The notes under the pieces: generated by a model
What the model was told of the DNA's origin: nothing
Databases searched by the model: none
Seen by the model: the letters and a program-made list of their open reading frames with translations, nothing else
Shown: in pieces, positions 1 through 11,925 of the stretch
How positions within the stretch are numbered: the first letter of the stretch is position 1
How the letters are laid out: the number at the start of each line of letters is the position of its first letter
Made by a program: the position numbers and the translations under genes
From: Carettochelys insculpta
Lineage: Eukaryota; Chordata; Testudines; Carettochelyidae
Reading direction: 5' to 3'
DNA: 64,000 nt
NCBI RefSeq assembly: GCF_033958435.1
Contig: NC_134138.1
Location: 204,485,298-204,549,297 of the forward strand

Positions 1-2691
1 TTGAATATTATATGCACTTCTCCCATACAGAAGAGGTACTTAGCATGTCCTTTGTTGATTAATGTGGACCCTGGTGCCTCACACTAATTCCCTAGAGCCC
101 TTTAATTTATTTCTGTTTTATCTAGTCTAGGTTAGAACTACATTGTAGTGCACAGCAGCAGAGTCCATGTGGACACTTACATGTGCAGAAGGTTAGTGCA
201 GGATAGATTTACATCCCACTTTCCATGAACTAAATGTCTATGTAAACAAGTGCACAAAGATGGGCAGCTGAAAATGCAATGAGAATTTTAAAACCACTAC
301 AACAAATATTGTGTATTCCTCCTCATGGAACAGCCAAAATCTTCTGCGTAACTGGCTAGAGAAAATCTGTTGTAGGGCTTTGTCACAGGAGAGTTGTATC
401 AGTTTGTTTTATACTGTCACTGGTCATCCTTGCAAAGTAAACAGCATGTAGTTAAAAATATTTGTAAGAGAAAACTGGAAAGACTGGAAAATCCTGCTTC
501 AGAGATTATTCTTTTTCATTTTGATGTCCTAAAAAGGGGCACTCATAATCTCGATTAAAAGTCTTTGTCCCATTGGCCCAGGAAAGGTATGAATCTAAAA
601 CACAAATTATGACAGGCCCAATGTGTATGTTAAAAGCTATTTACAATGGGGAAATGTTATGGCACCAAACCTCAATCTCTTTCCATTAGAGTTTTGCAAA
701 GCACCACTCCTTATCTTCATATATTTACTAAGCATTATTATTTAGGTTTGCCTTCTAACCAAGAGCAGATTTAAATCACCAGTATTACAGATATGTTTGC
801 TGGTCTAGAGAGTACATAGGCACTCCCTTCCCACAAAGTGATTTAATTTGGTTAAGTGGGGTCCCAAAGAAGAAAAAATACTCAGGTTCTGTTTGGAAAA
901 GACTTTTGTGCAAAACCCAGCCAAAGTGTTATCTGTGAGGTTCTGAGATGTTAACATTTCACTAATGGATGAAAAGTTCTCATGGCAAAATAAATGGCAC
1001 TATGACTAACTGAGTGCTGATAGGCCCTGAAGTGCAAATATAAAGCAGACAGTATAAAATATGTCTTCAATGGACTTTGCAATTTGAGTAAAACACTAGG
1101 GACCAAATACATACGTAGAATATTTAGAACACTGCTTGCCTGTGCCTGGCTTTGTGCATGTATACAATGGTACAGAGGCAGAGTTCAAGGATCCTTTTAC
1201 TAGCGTCCCTGTTCTGAGGAAGAATACAAGGACTGCTCTGAGATAATTCTGCTAAAGTACCAAATGCCAAAGTGTATGGGAAGAATCCAGGCTCTCCAAT
1301 GTTTCATACACTCTGACAGCTCAGTTCAGGCAGAGTGAGCATCTTGTCAAACAGTACTGTAGTGGTTGCGCTCTAGAAGACACAGTATACACCTGAAAAC
1401 TTGAGGTTACGTGAGTTTCCCACTGGGATGGTAAATTTCCTCAGGTGTTTAGCATGTGTTGGATCTTAGAAATACATTTGGGTAATGTCAGAAATAAGCT
1501 TATCAATTTGTAAAAGCAACAAATGTTTTCATCATAATTTTAAGATTGATGAGCTCCTAGAGGATTAAATAATTCAGAATGCACAATATGCGAATGCATT
1601 TACAAGCCACAAGACTCCTATTTTTGATGAACATGCTTCACTACTCTTTAGTTATTAACAACATGTGTTCTTAGCACATTACCTTTCTATTAATAACTTG
1701 GGCTCACAAGTTTATCTGTTATGGTTAATGTTATTTCCTGAATTTACAGAAAAATAAAAGGTAACATTTATCTGAAGTACTGGGCACCACAATCTACGTT
1801 GTAAGAACAAAAAGTTAAACAGCTTTCTTCCCCCGCTCTGCAAGTCAACAGTACTTTAGTGTTTACAGAGTAATAAAAAATTAAAGCTAACAAAAATTAA
1901 TTGTGAAGCTATTTGTCTGCAATATTCCAAAAGGAGAAAAGAACAGATGGGTTTTGGGGTAATTTAACACTGTACTTTAAATGAAAAATCAGTTATCCAA
2001 GACAAAAGCAAGCTAAATATTATTTTTCGGAATGGTTCTAAAAAGATTTCCAGTTTCCCTAGCCAGATTAGCACTAACAGTGCTATAAATATCTTCACAA
2101 ACTGTGTTACATACTCTAGACTGGCCCTGGGAAAAATGTCAACAGTGGACTTCCTTGGTGAGAATAAGTGGCATCAGAATCACGGACATGAATCGGAAGA
2201 CTATCCAATTCTAAATTTATATATTTCATGCTTCAAAAAAAATTTCCCAAAGATTGAAATATTTTATGTTTAGTCTAAAGGTAAATCGGTTGGACAGTAA
2301 AGCAAAAGTTAACAGGTGCAGGAAAAAGATTTCACTTTACAAGGCATTTTGTGCTTAAACTTGTTATAAACTTATGAATGGCAAGGTTCTTTTATACTAA
2401 GCAATTTTTTAAAAAAATCTTGAAGACAAATTGTATATCACTTTCTCACTAGACATGCAAAGTAATTTAATAAATACTCAATTATAAATTACCTGAGAAC
2501 CAACATTCTTTACAATAGAAATGAATCTATGAAGGAAATCCACTGAGCATGAGACACATACTATAACATGCCATTTTTCCTATTATGATATGAACATGTT
2601 CTTTAAAAAACTTCCATCACTGTGACTGTAAGTAATTGCTGCATATGTTTATAACTGTATTTAAACTAGTGCCAAAAAATTTATTTTATAC
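1..2691. other. AT-rich intron or downstream part of ZCWPW2, no recognised feature
   Basis: This stretch lies 3' of the last ZCWPW2 exon visible in the window (minus strand). It is AT-rich, has no long reading frame on either strand, and I recognise no repeat family in it. I looked here for the lysine-rich C-terminal exons expected next in ZCWPW2 and did not find them, so they probably lie beyond the left edge. Confidence 0.6.
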
Positions 2692-2806
2692 CATTTTTTG
2701 ATAGATGGCACATTTCAAGTCTTTGCTGAGCAGAAAATGCAAATAATTTGTTTGCTTCTTCCAGTGCACTTTTATACCATTTCTTTTTTCTCTTGCATTG
2801 TTCTGG
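2692..2806 (-). CDS. ZCWPW2: ZCWPW2 exon downstream of the PWWP core (basic segment)
   Basis: A 115-bp internal exon, read from 2806 down to 2692. It starts in phase 0 after a TTTCCATAG acceptor and ends in phase 1 before a GTATAA donor. It encodes 38 residues beginning PEQCKRKKKWYKSAL and ending near QRLEMCHLSKN, which is the lysine-rich segment that follows the PWWP domain in vertebrate ZCWPW2. Phase 0 matches the end of the exon at 15036, so the two join without a frame break across an intron of about 12.2 kb that is largely filled by a DIRS element and a CR1. No stop or frameshift is present. The exon is too short to appear as an open frame by length alone; I found it by reading the minus strand for the expected continuation. 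The identification rests on remembered family sequence and on phase agreement. Confidence 0.85.
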
Positions 2807-2955
2807 CTATGGAAATACAGAGAAACTAATATTAAATTCCTCATCATGACTCCATTTTTCTACGCTTTGCATGAGTCAAAAACAAAAAAGTAGTATTTCA
2901 AAAATATTAAATAATTACTAGAAAAGAACTGTAGACAGTAAAGCTTTTAGAGTAA

Positions 2956-3390
2956 GGCTACAGTGATCTTTTGAAAGAAGTCATGTTGGAAAATCTCTTC
3001 CAAAAGAACTTCTTTCAAAAGAGTGCATACTCACACGAAAAAGCAGCTCAAAAGAGTGATCCACACTTTCAAAAAAAGAGCATCCACACAGCCCCCACTC
3101 TTTCAAAAGAATAGGCAACAGACAGAAAAATCAGGTGCCGTAAGTATTGCTCTTTTAGAAAAAAAAAAGGGTTCACTTAGTGTCTACACACGTATTCTTT
3201 TGAAATAAGCTTTTGAAAGAAGGCACTGTTCCTGAAACGGGAGTGGAAAAGTGCTTACAAAAGGAGCAATGCATTCTTTAGATTTACTTTCAAAAGAATG
3301 CTTTTTGTGTTAGATGCTATGCTGGATATTTTGAAAGAGCCCCTTCTTTCGAAAAATATTTCAAAAGAACTTGCTAGTGTAGACGCGGCC
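2956..3390. mobile_element. PIF/Harbinger-type MITE with TAA target duplication
   Basis: A 435-bp element flanked by TAA on both sides (2953-2955 and 3391-3393). The right end reads CTAGTGTAGACGCGGCC. The left end starts GGCTACAGTGATC, a decayed version of the same terminal inverted repeat. The interior is rich in TTTGAAAG and TTCAAAAGA motifs, and the same family recurs at 20383-20807. A three-base TWA duplication is the signature of the PIF/Harbinger superfamily. It has no coding capacity. Confidence 0.75.
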
Positions 3391-3393
3391 TAA

Positions 3394-4020
3394 CTGAGAG
3401 CTTCAGTGCAAGATAAATCACCTGTATCTATTTCTGGTAAATTACGTAGGGTGCAAAGGTCAGAAAGTTTTTAGTTTTTTTGTAATTGGGCCCCTTTTAA
3501 TACAGAACATGAACTTCCAAGTGCTGCAGAGAGATCACTTCTGCAACTCCTGATTGTGTTTATCTTTCTACTCAATGAAATCAACATTTTGAGTCTATAA
3601 GGACAGCAGAGTGAAACTCCAAAATAATCTTTATTCACAAGAATATTTACGGTATTATTCATATACCCTTCATTAAACACTCCTACAGAAATTTTACTCT
3701 GACTTATAACAAAATGTGACTACATAATATTTAATTTTTATCTGAAAGAACTACCTAACTACAGTATTAGTGCAGTCTTGCAAAAATGCACTAGACCAGA
3801 AAATACAAGCCAACATGGACTGGAGTGATAGGTAAGATTTGTGTAAACTTTGCAGCTGCAGCCGACTTTGTAATGGGAGATGTAAAGTGCTTTCTAGACT
3901 AGTTATCTGGAGAGGAGAAAGTGAGATAATGCAGTGATTATGTGGGTAAGTAGAAGGAAGAAGAGAACATAGTAATCCCTCAAGATACGTACATTCAAAA
4001 TGCACATACCTCATGTTTAT
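3394..4020. other. unremarkable intronic sequence
   Basis: I see no gene, recognisable repeat or structured element here. It sits inside the ZCWPW2 intron between a MITE and a GC-rich repeat block. Confidence 0.5.
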
Positions 4021-4029
4021 TCAAGAGGG

Positions 4030-4690
4030 GGTGTTGGGGGATCAGTGCCGTGGTGGGCGAACCCCCGCAGCCCCGTGGCTGGAAGCCAGGAAAGTCAGCT
4101 GCACAATCCCCGGCCTGGGGCAGGGAGACCTGCAGCCCCACGTCTGGAAGCCGGCTGGGTAGCACCTGACCAGCAGACTCAGCTGTGTGGTCCTTGGCTG
4201 AGGGAGGGGAGACCTGCAGTCCTGTGGCTGGAAGCTGGCAGAGCCAGCCACAGGGTCCCCAGCTGGGGAGACCCAGCAGTCCTATAGCTGGAAGCCAGCA
4301 GACTCAGCTGTGGAGTTCCTGGCCAGGGGGAAGGGACACCCACAGCCCCACAGCTGGAAGCCAGCAGAGCCAACCATGGGGTCCCTGGCCAGGGGGCGGG
4401 AAGACCCCACCACCCCATATCTGGGAAGCAGATGGGCTCCCAGCCCAGCCCCCAGCAGCAGTATCAGATGAGCCTGCCACTTGGTTACCCTCTCCTCTCT
4501 GCTTGTTGGACCCAGAAAACTGACCAGCTCGTCACTGGTCAGTTTCCCAGGTCCTGCAACCATCGGGGAGATGGGAACCCAGGGGCAGCCTGGTTCCCAT
4601 CTCCCTGCTGCTTGCAGGACCCAGGAAACTGACCAGCTTATGACTGATCAGATTCTTGGGTCCCACTACTGTCAACTGTCACTAACAACT
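4030..4690. repeat. GC-rich degenerate minisatellite with two further related units
   Basis: Between about 4068 and 4400 the motif GCTGGAAGCCAGCAGAG, with variants, recurs five times at irregular spacings of roughly 60-83 bp. Each copy is followed by a stretch like CCCCAGCTGGGG or CCTGGCCAGGGGG. From about 4505 to 4665 a second repeat pair appears, built around ACCCAGGAAACTGACCAGCT. Base composition is far more GC-rich than the flanking intron. Frames stay open on both strands because of the composition, so I do not call them genes. Confidence 0.6.
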
Positions 4691-5229
4691 GTAACTGAAA
4701 GAACAATGAATAAAGTGAAAAGACTTGCAAACAAGAGCACTGGGGAGTTTTAGTTAACCATCACTGGTGATAAGAAGGGAACTGAGGAGGCAATGAGTCA
4801 GCTGGGCTATATATTGGGCACTGTGAAGGCACAATTCCAAGGGGCATTCAGGTCAACCCTATACGTAGCTGCTAGGACAACAGATCTTTTTCTACTGTAC
4901 TCAGGCATGTGCACACACCTGATGAAGTACTCAAAGCAGAACTTACTTTTCTTAAGGCTAAGAAATGACCTTACATCAAACTGAAATTAATGTCTTTCAA
5001 ACCTTGAACTGATAAGTATATATGTGTATTACATCATATATAAATACATACATATATATAACAATGCTATATTGACTATTTATGGTCCAGGTAATTAAAC
5101 ATGATGTCCCATAAAATTTGGGAAAAATGAGCCAACATTGTTGAGCTATGACTAACTGGTTAAACAAAAGCAGGATGGCTGTTCTGAAACCATCACTTAT
5201 TATCCATTTCTATAAAGAAATAGAAGTAA
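4691..5229. other. unremarkable intronic sequence with a short AT microsatellite
   Basis: Apart from an ATATAT-type low-complexity patch near 5018-5062, I see nothing here. The right boundary is the start of the DIRS element. Confidence 0.45.
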
Positions 5230-5599
5230 CAATAATTCTTCAAGATGTCCCCCTTTGGGTGCTCCACCTTAGGTGCCAGGCTTGCCCTGGCACCGCAGAT
5301 CAGAGATCTTCATAGCCGTTTTCAGCTGGATCATGCATGCATGGGCTCCAATGTGCCGTTTCATGCCCTTTCAATCATAGGCATGGTCTGGACTCAGCCA
5401 GTCCCTGGAAACTGCTTTGAATCTGAAACAGAAGAACACCGAAGAAGAATCTGAAGTAGGGAGGAAAAGTGGGTGGTGGAGCACCCACAGGGACACATCT
5501 TGAAAAAACATCTTTACTGCACAAAGGTGAGTAACTTCTTTTTCCTCTTCGAGTGTCCCCATGGGTGTTCCACCTTAGGTGACTGAGTAGCAGTACCTA

Positions 5600-6639
5600 T
5601 CCCCGCAAATAAACAAGGATGCAGGTACCAGGTTCAAGTCTTGTCCAGGACAGATAGCACTACTTTTGACAAAGAGGTATCCTCAGTCATCTGTCAGTAG
5701 ATGACATAAGTGCCTGATGAATGTGTCATAGGACAGCCCGGTCACTGCCCTGCAGATATCGCGAAGGGGGACTCCTCTTAAGATCACCATCAATGCTGCC
5801 ATCGCTCTGGCTGAGAGTGCCCTTGGTTGGCACTGTAAGGACTCATCCCACAGGGAGGAGCAAATTATGATGCAGGACGTTATAAGGTTAGATGGTATCT
5901 ACGAAGATATCACCTTGCCTTTCGAGCAACAGGCTGTAGACACCATCAACCTCTCAGTCCTCCAAAAGGATTTGGTCCTGTCTATGTAGAAGGCTAAAGC
6001 CCTTCTCACAACCAACAAATGCAACTGCACCTCAGATGCCAAGGCATGCGGTTTAGGGTAAAACGCCAGGCACACTACTAGCTCATTAATCTGGAATTAC
6101 GAGGCGACCTTGGGGAAGAAGCGGAGGTGTAATCTGAGTATCACCCCATCCTTGTTGGAAATTGTATATGGTGGGATCACGATCAGGGCAGACAGCTCAC
6201 CCACCCTTCAGGTGGATGTAATTGTCTGGACGAACACTGTCTTTAACATCAGCAATCTGACCAACGCCATAGCCATAGGCTTGAATGGGTCTCTTGTTAG
6301 TGTCTCTAGAACTAAGTCCAAACTCCACAGGGTGCAACAGGTTGCCTCGGGGGGTACAGGTTACCCAGTCCTTTAAGAAAACATGCTGTAATTGGGTGAG
6401 CAAAGGCTGATGCACTGTCGATTGTGTGCCTGAACACTGATATAGCAGCCAGGTGCACTTTCAAGGATGTCAGAGCTAGACCTTATTGTTTCAGGTGTTG
6501 CAAGTCGTCAGGAATAGTAAGGATGCAAGCTTCACTCCTCCACTTCACGGTCTGGAGGAGCACCAGATCGTGAATCACTTCCACTTAGAAAGGTAAGCCT
6601 TACGTGTATTTTGTTGTCTGCGCTGCATGGGAACCTCTT
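5600..6639 (-). pseudogene. DIRS tyrosine recombinase, broken
   Basis: Translated pieces match the tyrosine recombinase of vertebrate DIRS elements. An N-terminal segment QNTRKAYLSKWK near 6600 resembles the start of the core-binding domain. A middle segment with QAYGYGVGQIADV and PTIYNF lies near 6330-6150, and a C-terminal segment containing GVPLRDICRAVT and FIRHLCH lies near 5780-5690. The last corresponds to the family's EICRAATW...H region that carries the catalytic His and Tyr, but the tyrosine is not evident in this copy. Several stops and frameshifts interrupt it. In an active element the product would integrate circular DNA without leaving target duplications. Confidence 0.65.
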
Positions 6640-7518
6640 TCACTTGGCCTGAGCAGAGATCCTCAGCACTGTCGAAACAGCAGTGAGCCAGGCCGTGAGA
6701 TGGAGAGGGCGAGGTTGCAGGTATATGATTGCCTCCTGATCCTGAGTCAACAGTTCTGTGGGACAAGGCATGAGGAGTGACATCCTGTGCAGGATAGGCA
6801 GCCAGTGCTGGCATGCCCATGCAGGCACTATCAGTATGAGCTTGGCTCTGAACCTGTTGATTTTCTTTAGCACTCTGGGAATTAGCACTGTTGGGGGAAA
6901 TGCAGAGAGTAGTGGACCCCTCCAATTGTTTAAGAATGCATTGCCCAGGGAACCTGGCCCCAGAACACCTCTGGAGCAGTACCTCTTGCATTGGCAATTT
7001 AGCTGGGTGGCAAATAAGTCTATGACTGGGAACCTCCATTGGTGAAACACAGAGTGAAGAATGTCATGGGAGATCTTCCATTTGTGGTCTAGCACAAAGC
7101 ATCTGATCAAGACATCCACTTCCATATTGTTGATGCCTGGTAAATACAAAACTACCAGCATTATGTTGTTGCAAATGCACCAGTTCCACAGATGGATCGC
7201 CACTGCACAGAGAGACTGGGAGCATGCTCCTCCTTGGTGATTGATGCAATACATTGTAGCCATATTGTCTGTAAGTATTTTGACAGGTGTGCCACGAATG
7301 CATGGTAGAAAGTGTTTGCAGGAGTTTTGCATGCTCTGAGTTCCAACAGGTTTATATGGAAAGATACCTCTGTACTGGACAACTGGCCCTGCACAGACTG
7401 ACCATTGAATTGGGTTTCCCATCTCAAGAGGGAGGTGTCTGTCGTAATTAGTGCGATTGGCTTTGGCCAATGAAATGGGACACCCGAGAGCAGATTGTCT
7501 GGCATCATCCACGATCAA
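6640..7518 (-). pseudogene. DIRS RNase H domain, near-complete open frame
   Basis: An open frame of 292 codons on the minus strand. It contains the RNase H segment KILTDNMATMYCINHQGG, with its conserved TDN, then YLPGINNMEVD, VIDLFATQLN, LLSAFPPTVLIPRVL and LILIVPAWACQHWLP. These are the characteristic blocks of the DIRS RNase H and the linker that follows. It continues from the RT at 7564 with a short frame break. It ends just before the recombinase region at a stop close to 6640. This is the best preserved part of the element. The same blocks recur, more decayed, at 17290-17697. Confidence 0.75.
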
Positions 7519-7563
7519 AAGGATTGAAGGATGTCATTTGGCACTGTGACCCACTTGTGAAAA

Positions 7564-8462
7564 TCATGATTTATGGGTCTGTATACAGTTGCTGTCCAAT
7601 GCTGGATGCATTGAAACTGCAGGCGTGCATTTTGGACAACAAATAGTGGCAGCTGTGTGTCCCATGAGCTGCAAGCAAGTTATAATCTGCACCTTCGGGC
7701 TTGTAGAGACCATATGAATGATGTCTTGAATGGTATGGTAATGCTGGAGCAGAAGGTATGCCCCAGCTATGATGGAATCTAGTCGTGCACTGATAAACTC
7801 TATGCTTTGTGCGGGCTTCAGAATCAATTTCTGGTCATTTATAATGAGGCCCAACAAGTAAAAGTGGCTTTCGTAACCTGTATCATGGTGGTGACTTTTG
7901 CTTAAGATGCCCGTTTGATAAGACAGTCATCTAGAGACGGGAAGATGATGACATCTAGCCAATGAAGGTGTGCTGCAACCACTGTGAGAGTCTCGGAGAG
8001 TAGCCTGGGAGCCGTGGCAAGGCTGAAGGGTAGGACATGGTACTGGAAGTGTGCATCGCCCATCATGAACTGTAGAAGTCATCTGTGAGCAGGATGGATG
8101 TTTATATGAAAGTAGATGTCCTGGAGGTTGAGACACACAAACCAATTGCCGTGATCTAGCACAGGAATTATGGAGGTCAGCGTGACCATCCTGAAACGCT
8201 GTTTTTTGCAGATGACAGTTTAAAATTTCAAAAGGTCCAGTATGGGCCTCTAGCCCACCTCCCCCGCAGCTTCTTTTGAGTGAGGAAGCATTGGGAATAG
8301 AAGCCTCTCCCTCTGAACTCGTCCGGTACTGATTCCACCACCCCTATAGCGAGGAAGTGATCCACTCTTGTTGAAGCACAATCTTGTGAAAGGGGTCCCT
8401 GAAGAGGAACGGGGTAGGCGAGGTGGAAGGTGGGATGGCCCGGAGAGGGATGATGTAACTCA
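7564..8462 (-). pseudogene. DIRS reverse transcriptase, broken
   Basis: Minus-strand frames joined by shifts give, in order, a segment like VVESVPDEFRGRGFYSQ (about 8350-8290), the A-box region with LQDIYFHINIHPAHR (about 8130-8085), FSLATAPRLLSETLTVV, and the C box FPSLDDCLI near 7935-7920. The usual YLDD is SLDD here. The thumb segment IEFISARLDSIIAGAYLL follows at about 7810-7750. Both catalytic Asp of the LDD box remain, but stops and at least three frameshifts are present. The start of the domain is cut by the CR1 insertion near 8480. Confidence 0.7.
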
Positions 8463-8639
8463 AAGACACTATTTCAGTGAGGAGGGCTTTAAACTAGGTT
8501 CAACAGGGACAGGGGAGCAAAGCCCATAGGTATCTAGAGAAGATGGAGACCTGGGAGATGGGTCAGAAAAGGGAGGGAGCACAGGCTATAATGGCAGAGA
8601 AAAAGGAGGGCCAGGGCAAAACTGGGAGGCAAGAGCAAA

Positions 8640-9605
8640 TCAGTATCTTAGATGCCTATATACAAATGCAAGAAATATGGGTAATAAGCAGGAAGAACTG
8701 GAAGTGCAAATAAATAAATACAACTATGACATTGTTGGCATCACAGAAACTTGGTGGGATAATACACGATTGGAATGTTGGTATGGAAGGGTACAGCTTG
8801 CTCAGAAAGGACAGACAGAGGAAAAAGGGAGGAGGTGTTGCCTTATATATTAAAAATGTACAGACTTGGACTGAGTTGGAGATGGACATAGGAAACGGAT
8901 ATGTTGAGAGTCTCTGGGTTAAGCTAAAAGGGGTAAACAAGAGTGATGTCCTGCTAGGAGTCTACTACAGACCACCTACCCTGGTGGAAGAGGTAGATGA
9001 GGCTTTCTTTAAACAACTAACAAAATCATCCAGGGCCCAGGATTTGGTGGTGATGGGGGACTTCAACTTTCCAGATATATGTTGGGAAACTAACAAAACA
9101 ACACACAGACTATCCAATAAGTTCTTGGACTGCATTGGAGACAACTTTTTATTTCAGAAGGTTGAAAAAGCTACTGGGGCAGGGGGGAGCTGTCCTACAT
9201 TTGATTTTAACAAATAGGGAGGAACTGATTGAGAATCTGAAAGTGGAAGGCAGCTTGAGTGAAAGTGATCATGAAATCAGAGAGTTCACAATTTTAAGGA
9301 AGGGTAGAAGGGAGAACAGTAAAATAGAGACAATGGATTTCAGGAAGGCGGATTTTGGTAAACTCAGAGAGCTGGTAGGTAGAGTCCCATGGGTAGTAAG
9401 ACTGAGGGGAAAAACAACTGAGGAGAGTTGGCAATTTTTCAAAGGGACATTATTAAGGGCCCAAAAGCAAGCTATTGCTCTGAGTAGGAAAGATAGAAAA
9501 TATGGCAAAAGACCACCTGGGCTTAACCAGGAGATCTTGCATGATCTCAAAATAAAAAAGGAATCATATAAAAAAATGGAAACTAGGACAAATTACAAAG
9601 GATGA
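8640..9605 (+). pseudogene. CR1 apurinic-type endonuclease domain
   Basis: The frame at 8640 gives CLYTNARNMGNKQEELEVQ then [13 protein letters not shown], the N and E motifs of the CR1 endonuclease. A frameshift near 8760 moves to the frame 8726-9217 with [17 protein letters not shown] and [13 protein letters not shown]. Another shift near 9190 moves to 9135-9605, with LILTN and SLSESDHEI (the catalytic SDH). All expected motifs are visible in order, in three frames. In a living element this domain nicks the target DNA for target-primed reverse transcription. Confidence 0.8.
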
Positions 9606-9934
9606 ATATAGGCAAAAAACACAGGAATGCAGGGGCAAGTTTAGAAAGGCAAAGGCACAAAATGAGCTCCAATTAGCTACAGGCATGAAGGGAAACAAGA
9701 AGACTTTTTATAAATACATTAGAAGCAAGAGGAAGACCAAGGATAGGGTAGGCCCATTGCTCAGAGAGGAGGGAGAAACAATAATGGGAAACTTGGAAAT
9801 GGCAGAGATGCTTAATGACTTTTTTGTTTCGGTTTTCACCGAGAAGTCTGAAGAAGGAATGCCTAACATAGCGAATGCTAGTGGGAAAGGGGTAGGTTTA
9901 GGAGATAAAATAAAAAAGAACAAGTTAAAAATCA

Positions 9935-10874
9935 CTTAGAAAAGTTAGATGTCTGCAAGTCACCAGGGCCTGATGAAATACATCCTGGAATACTCAAGGA
10001 GCTGATAGAGGAGTTATCTGAGCCATTAGCTGTCATCTTTGGAAAATCATGGGAGACAGGACAGATTCCAGAAGACTGGAACAAGGCAAATATAGTGCCC
10101 ATCTATAAAAAGGGGAATAAGAACAAAGCAGGAAACTACAGACCTGTCAGTTTAACTTCTGTGCCAGGAAAGATAATGGAACAAGTAATTAAGGAAATAA
10201 TCTGCAAACACTTGGAAGGTGGTAAGGTGATAGGAAACAGCCAGCATGGATTTGTAAATCAAGAATCATGTCAAACCAATCTCATAGCTTTCTTTGATAG
10301 GATAATGAGCCTTGTGGATAAGGGAGAAGCAGTAGATGTGATATACCTAGACTTTAGTAAGGCATTTGACATGGTCTCGCATGATATTCTTATCAATAAA
10401 CTAGGCAAATACAACTTGGATGGGGCTACTATAAGGTGGGTGCAAAACTGGCTGGATAACCATACTCAGAGAGTAGTTGTTAATGGTTCTCAATCCTGCT
10501 GGAAAGGTATAACAAGTGGGGTTCCGCAGGGGTCTGTTCTGGGACTGGTTCTGTTCAATATCTTCATCAATTATTTAGATATTGTCACAGAAAGTACGCT
10601 TATTAAGTTTGCAGGTGATACCAAGCTGGGAGGGGTTGCAACTAATTTGGAGGACAGGGTCAGAATTCAAAATGATCTGGACAAATTGGAGAACTCATTT
10701 AATAAAAACAAATGCAAAGTACTCCACTTAGGAAGGAATAATCAGTTTCACACATACAGAATGGGAAGGAACTGTCTAGGAAAGAGTATGGCAGAAAGGA
10801 ATCTAGAGGTTATAGTGGACCATAAGTTAAATACGAGTCAACAGTGTGATGCTGTCAAAAAAAAGCAAACATGA
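9935..10874 (+). pseudogene. CR1 reverse transcriptase with damaged active site
   Basis: After [15 protein letters not shown] (about 9960) the long frame 10095-10874 contains [33 protein letters not shown] (first catalytic Asp), [10 protein letters not shown] and LFNIFIN. The active-site box reads FAGDTKLGG instead of the CR1 consensus FADDTKLGG, so one catalytic aspartate is replaced by glycine. The frame breaks after KKKQT, and further CR1 protein (ILGXI...VQFWAP, KGLENTTYERRLKELGLF) continues in other frames to about 11130. The copy is inactive. Confidence 0.85.
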
Positions 10875-11377
10875 TTCTGGGATAGATTAACAGGTGTGTT
10901 GTGAACAAGACACAAGAAGTCATTCTTTCACTCTACTGGGCACTGGTTAGGCCTCAGTGGGGATATTGTGTCCAGTTCTGGGCACCACATGTCAAGAAAG
11001 AATGTGGAGAAACTGGAAAGGGTCCAGAAAAGAGCAACAAGAATGATCAAAGGTCTAGAGAACACGACCTATGAAAGAAGGCTGAAAGAATTGGGCTTGT
11101 TTAGTTTGAAGAAGATTGAGGGGGGGCATGATACCTGAAAACCGCTATCTAAAAGGGTGTCATAAGGAAGAGGGAGAAAACTTGTTCTTCTCGGCCTCTG
11201 GAGGATAGAACAAGAAGCAATGGGCTTAAACGGCAGCAAGGGAGGTTATTGGAACTCATCAGACGTGCGTAAACTGCTGTATTTAGCATGATTCGAACCA
11301 GGGATGCCTTCATCATAGTCAAGGATGATACCATATCTCATGGGTTCACAGCATTGGTTGTGGGAAAGGAGTATATA

Positions 11378-11673
11378 TAGATCAATTGGATTAATTGCTC
11401 TCCCAGATAATTAGACCAACAACTGTTGGCCATATGTGCTACATTCACATGTGAGTGAACTGTAAGCACACCCCAATCGGGGCTGAATATATTTATTAGA
11501 ATATATTGTAGAATATAGAATAGAATATATAGAATATATTAGAATATACATAATAAATACATTCAATCCCGATTGGGGCGTGCTTACAGTTCACTCACTT
11601 GTGAACGTAGCACATATGGCCAACAGTTGTTGGTCTAATTATCTGGGAAAGCAATTAATCCAACTGATCTACT
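11378..11673. repeat. large inverted repeat with AT-rich loop inside the CR1 3' region
   Basis: The arm at about 11378-11490 is the reverse complement, with only a few mismatches, of about 11558-11673. It includes TAATTAGACCAACAACTGTT and GTGAACTGTAAGCAC. The roughly 67-bp loop is almost entirely ATAGAATAT-type sequence. It replaces the part of the CR1 expected between GGGAGGTT (11250) and AAATTGCCTAGGGAGG (11680). It could be a foldback MITE inserted in the CR1. I do not recognise the family and no clear target duplication is visible. Confidence 0.8.
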
Positions 11674-11925
11674 GAAATAAATTGCCTAGGGAGGTTGTGG
11701 AATCTCCATCTCTGGAGGTGTTTAAGAACAGGTTAGATAAATGTCTGTCAAGAATGGTCTAGAGAGTATTTGGTCCTGCCATAAGGGCAGAGGGCTGGAC
11801 TCAATGACCTCTCAAGCTCCCTTCCAGTCCTAGCATTCTATAATTCTATGATTTCTAACACCCACCTGTCTGTTGTTATTCGAGACCATTGATCGAAATA
11901 TGGTCACAGGAGGTGATGAAACAAC

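Larger units (their letters stand above)
8480..11856 (+). mobile_element. CR1 LINE, 5'-truncated, inserted in the DIRS element
   Basis: The element begins at the end of CR1 ORF1 (GGCTTTAAACTAGG near 8488), continues through endonuclease and reverse transcriptase, and ends with the CR1 3' signature TTCTATAATTCTATGATTTC at about 11856. DIRS sequence resumes at 11857 and points the opposite way: DIRS gag-side codons for WSRITTDRWVLEI stop exactly at the CR1 3' end. The insertion is therefore younger than the DIRS copy. The 3' part, from about 11250, is replaced or interrupted by a large inverted repeat (11378-11673). Confidence 0.85.

Noticed and set aside
4000..4753. Several overlapping frames in the 4-kb GC-rich block
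   Set aside because: They translate the minisatellite in all frames and on both strands; no protein family resemblance.
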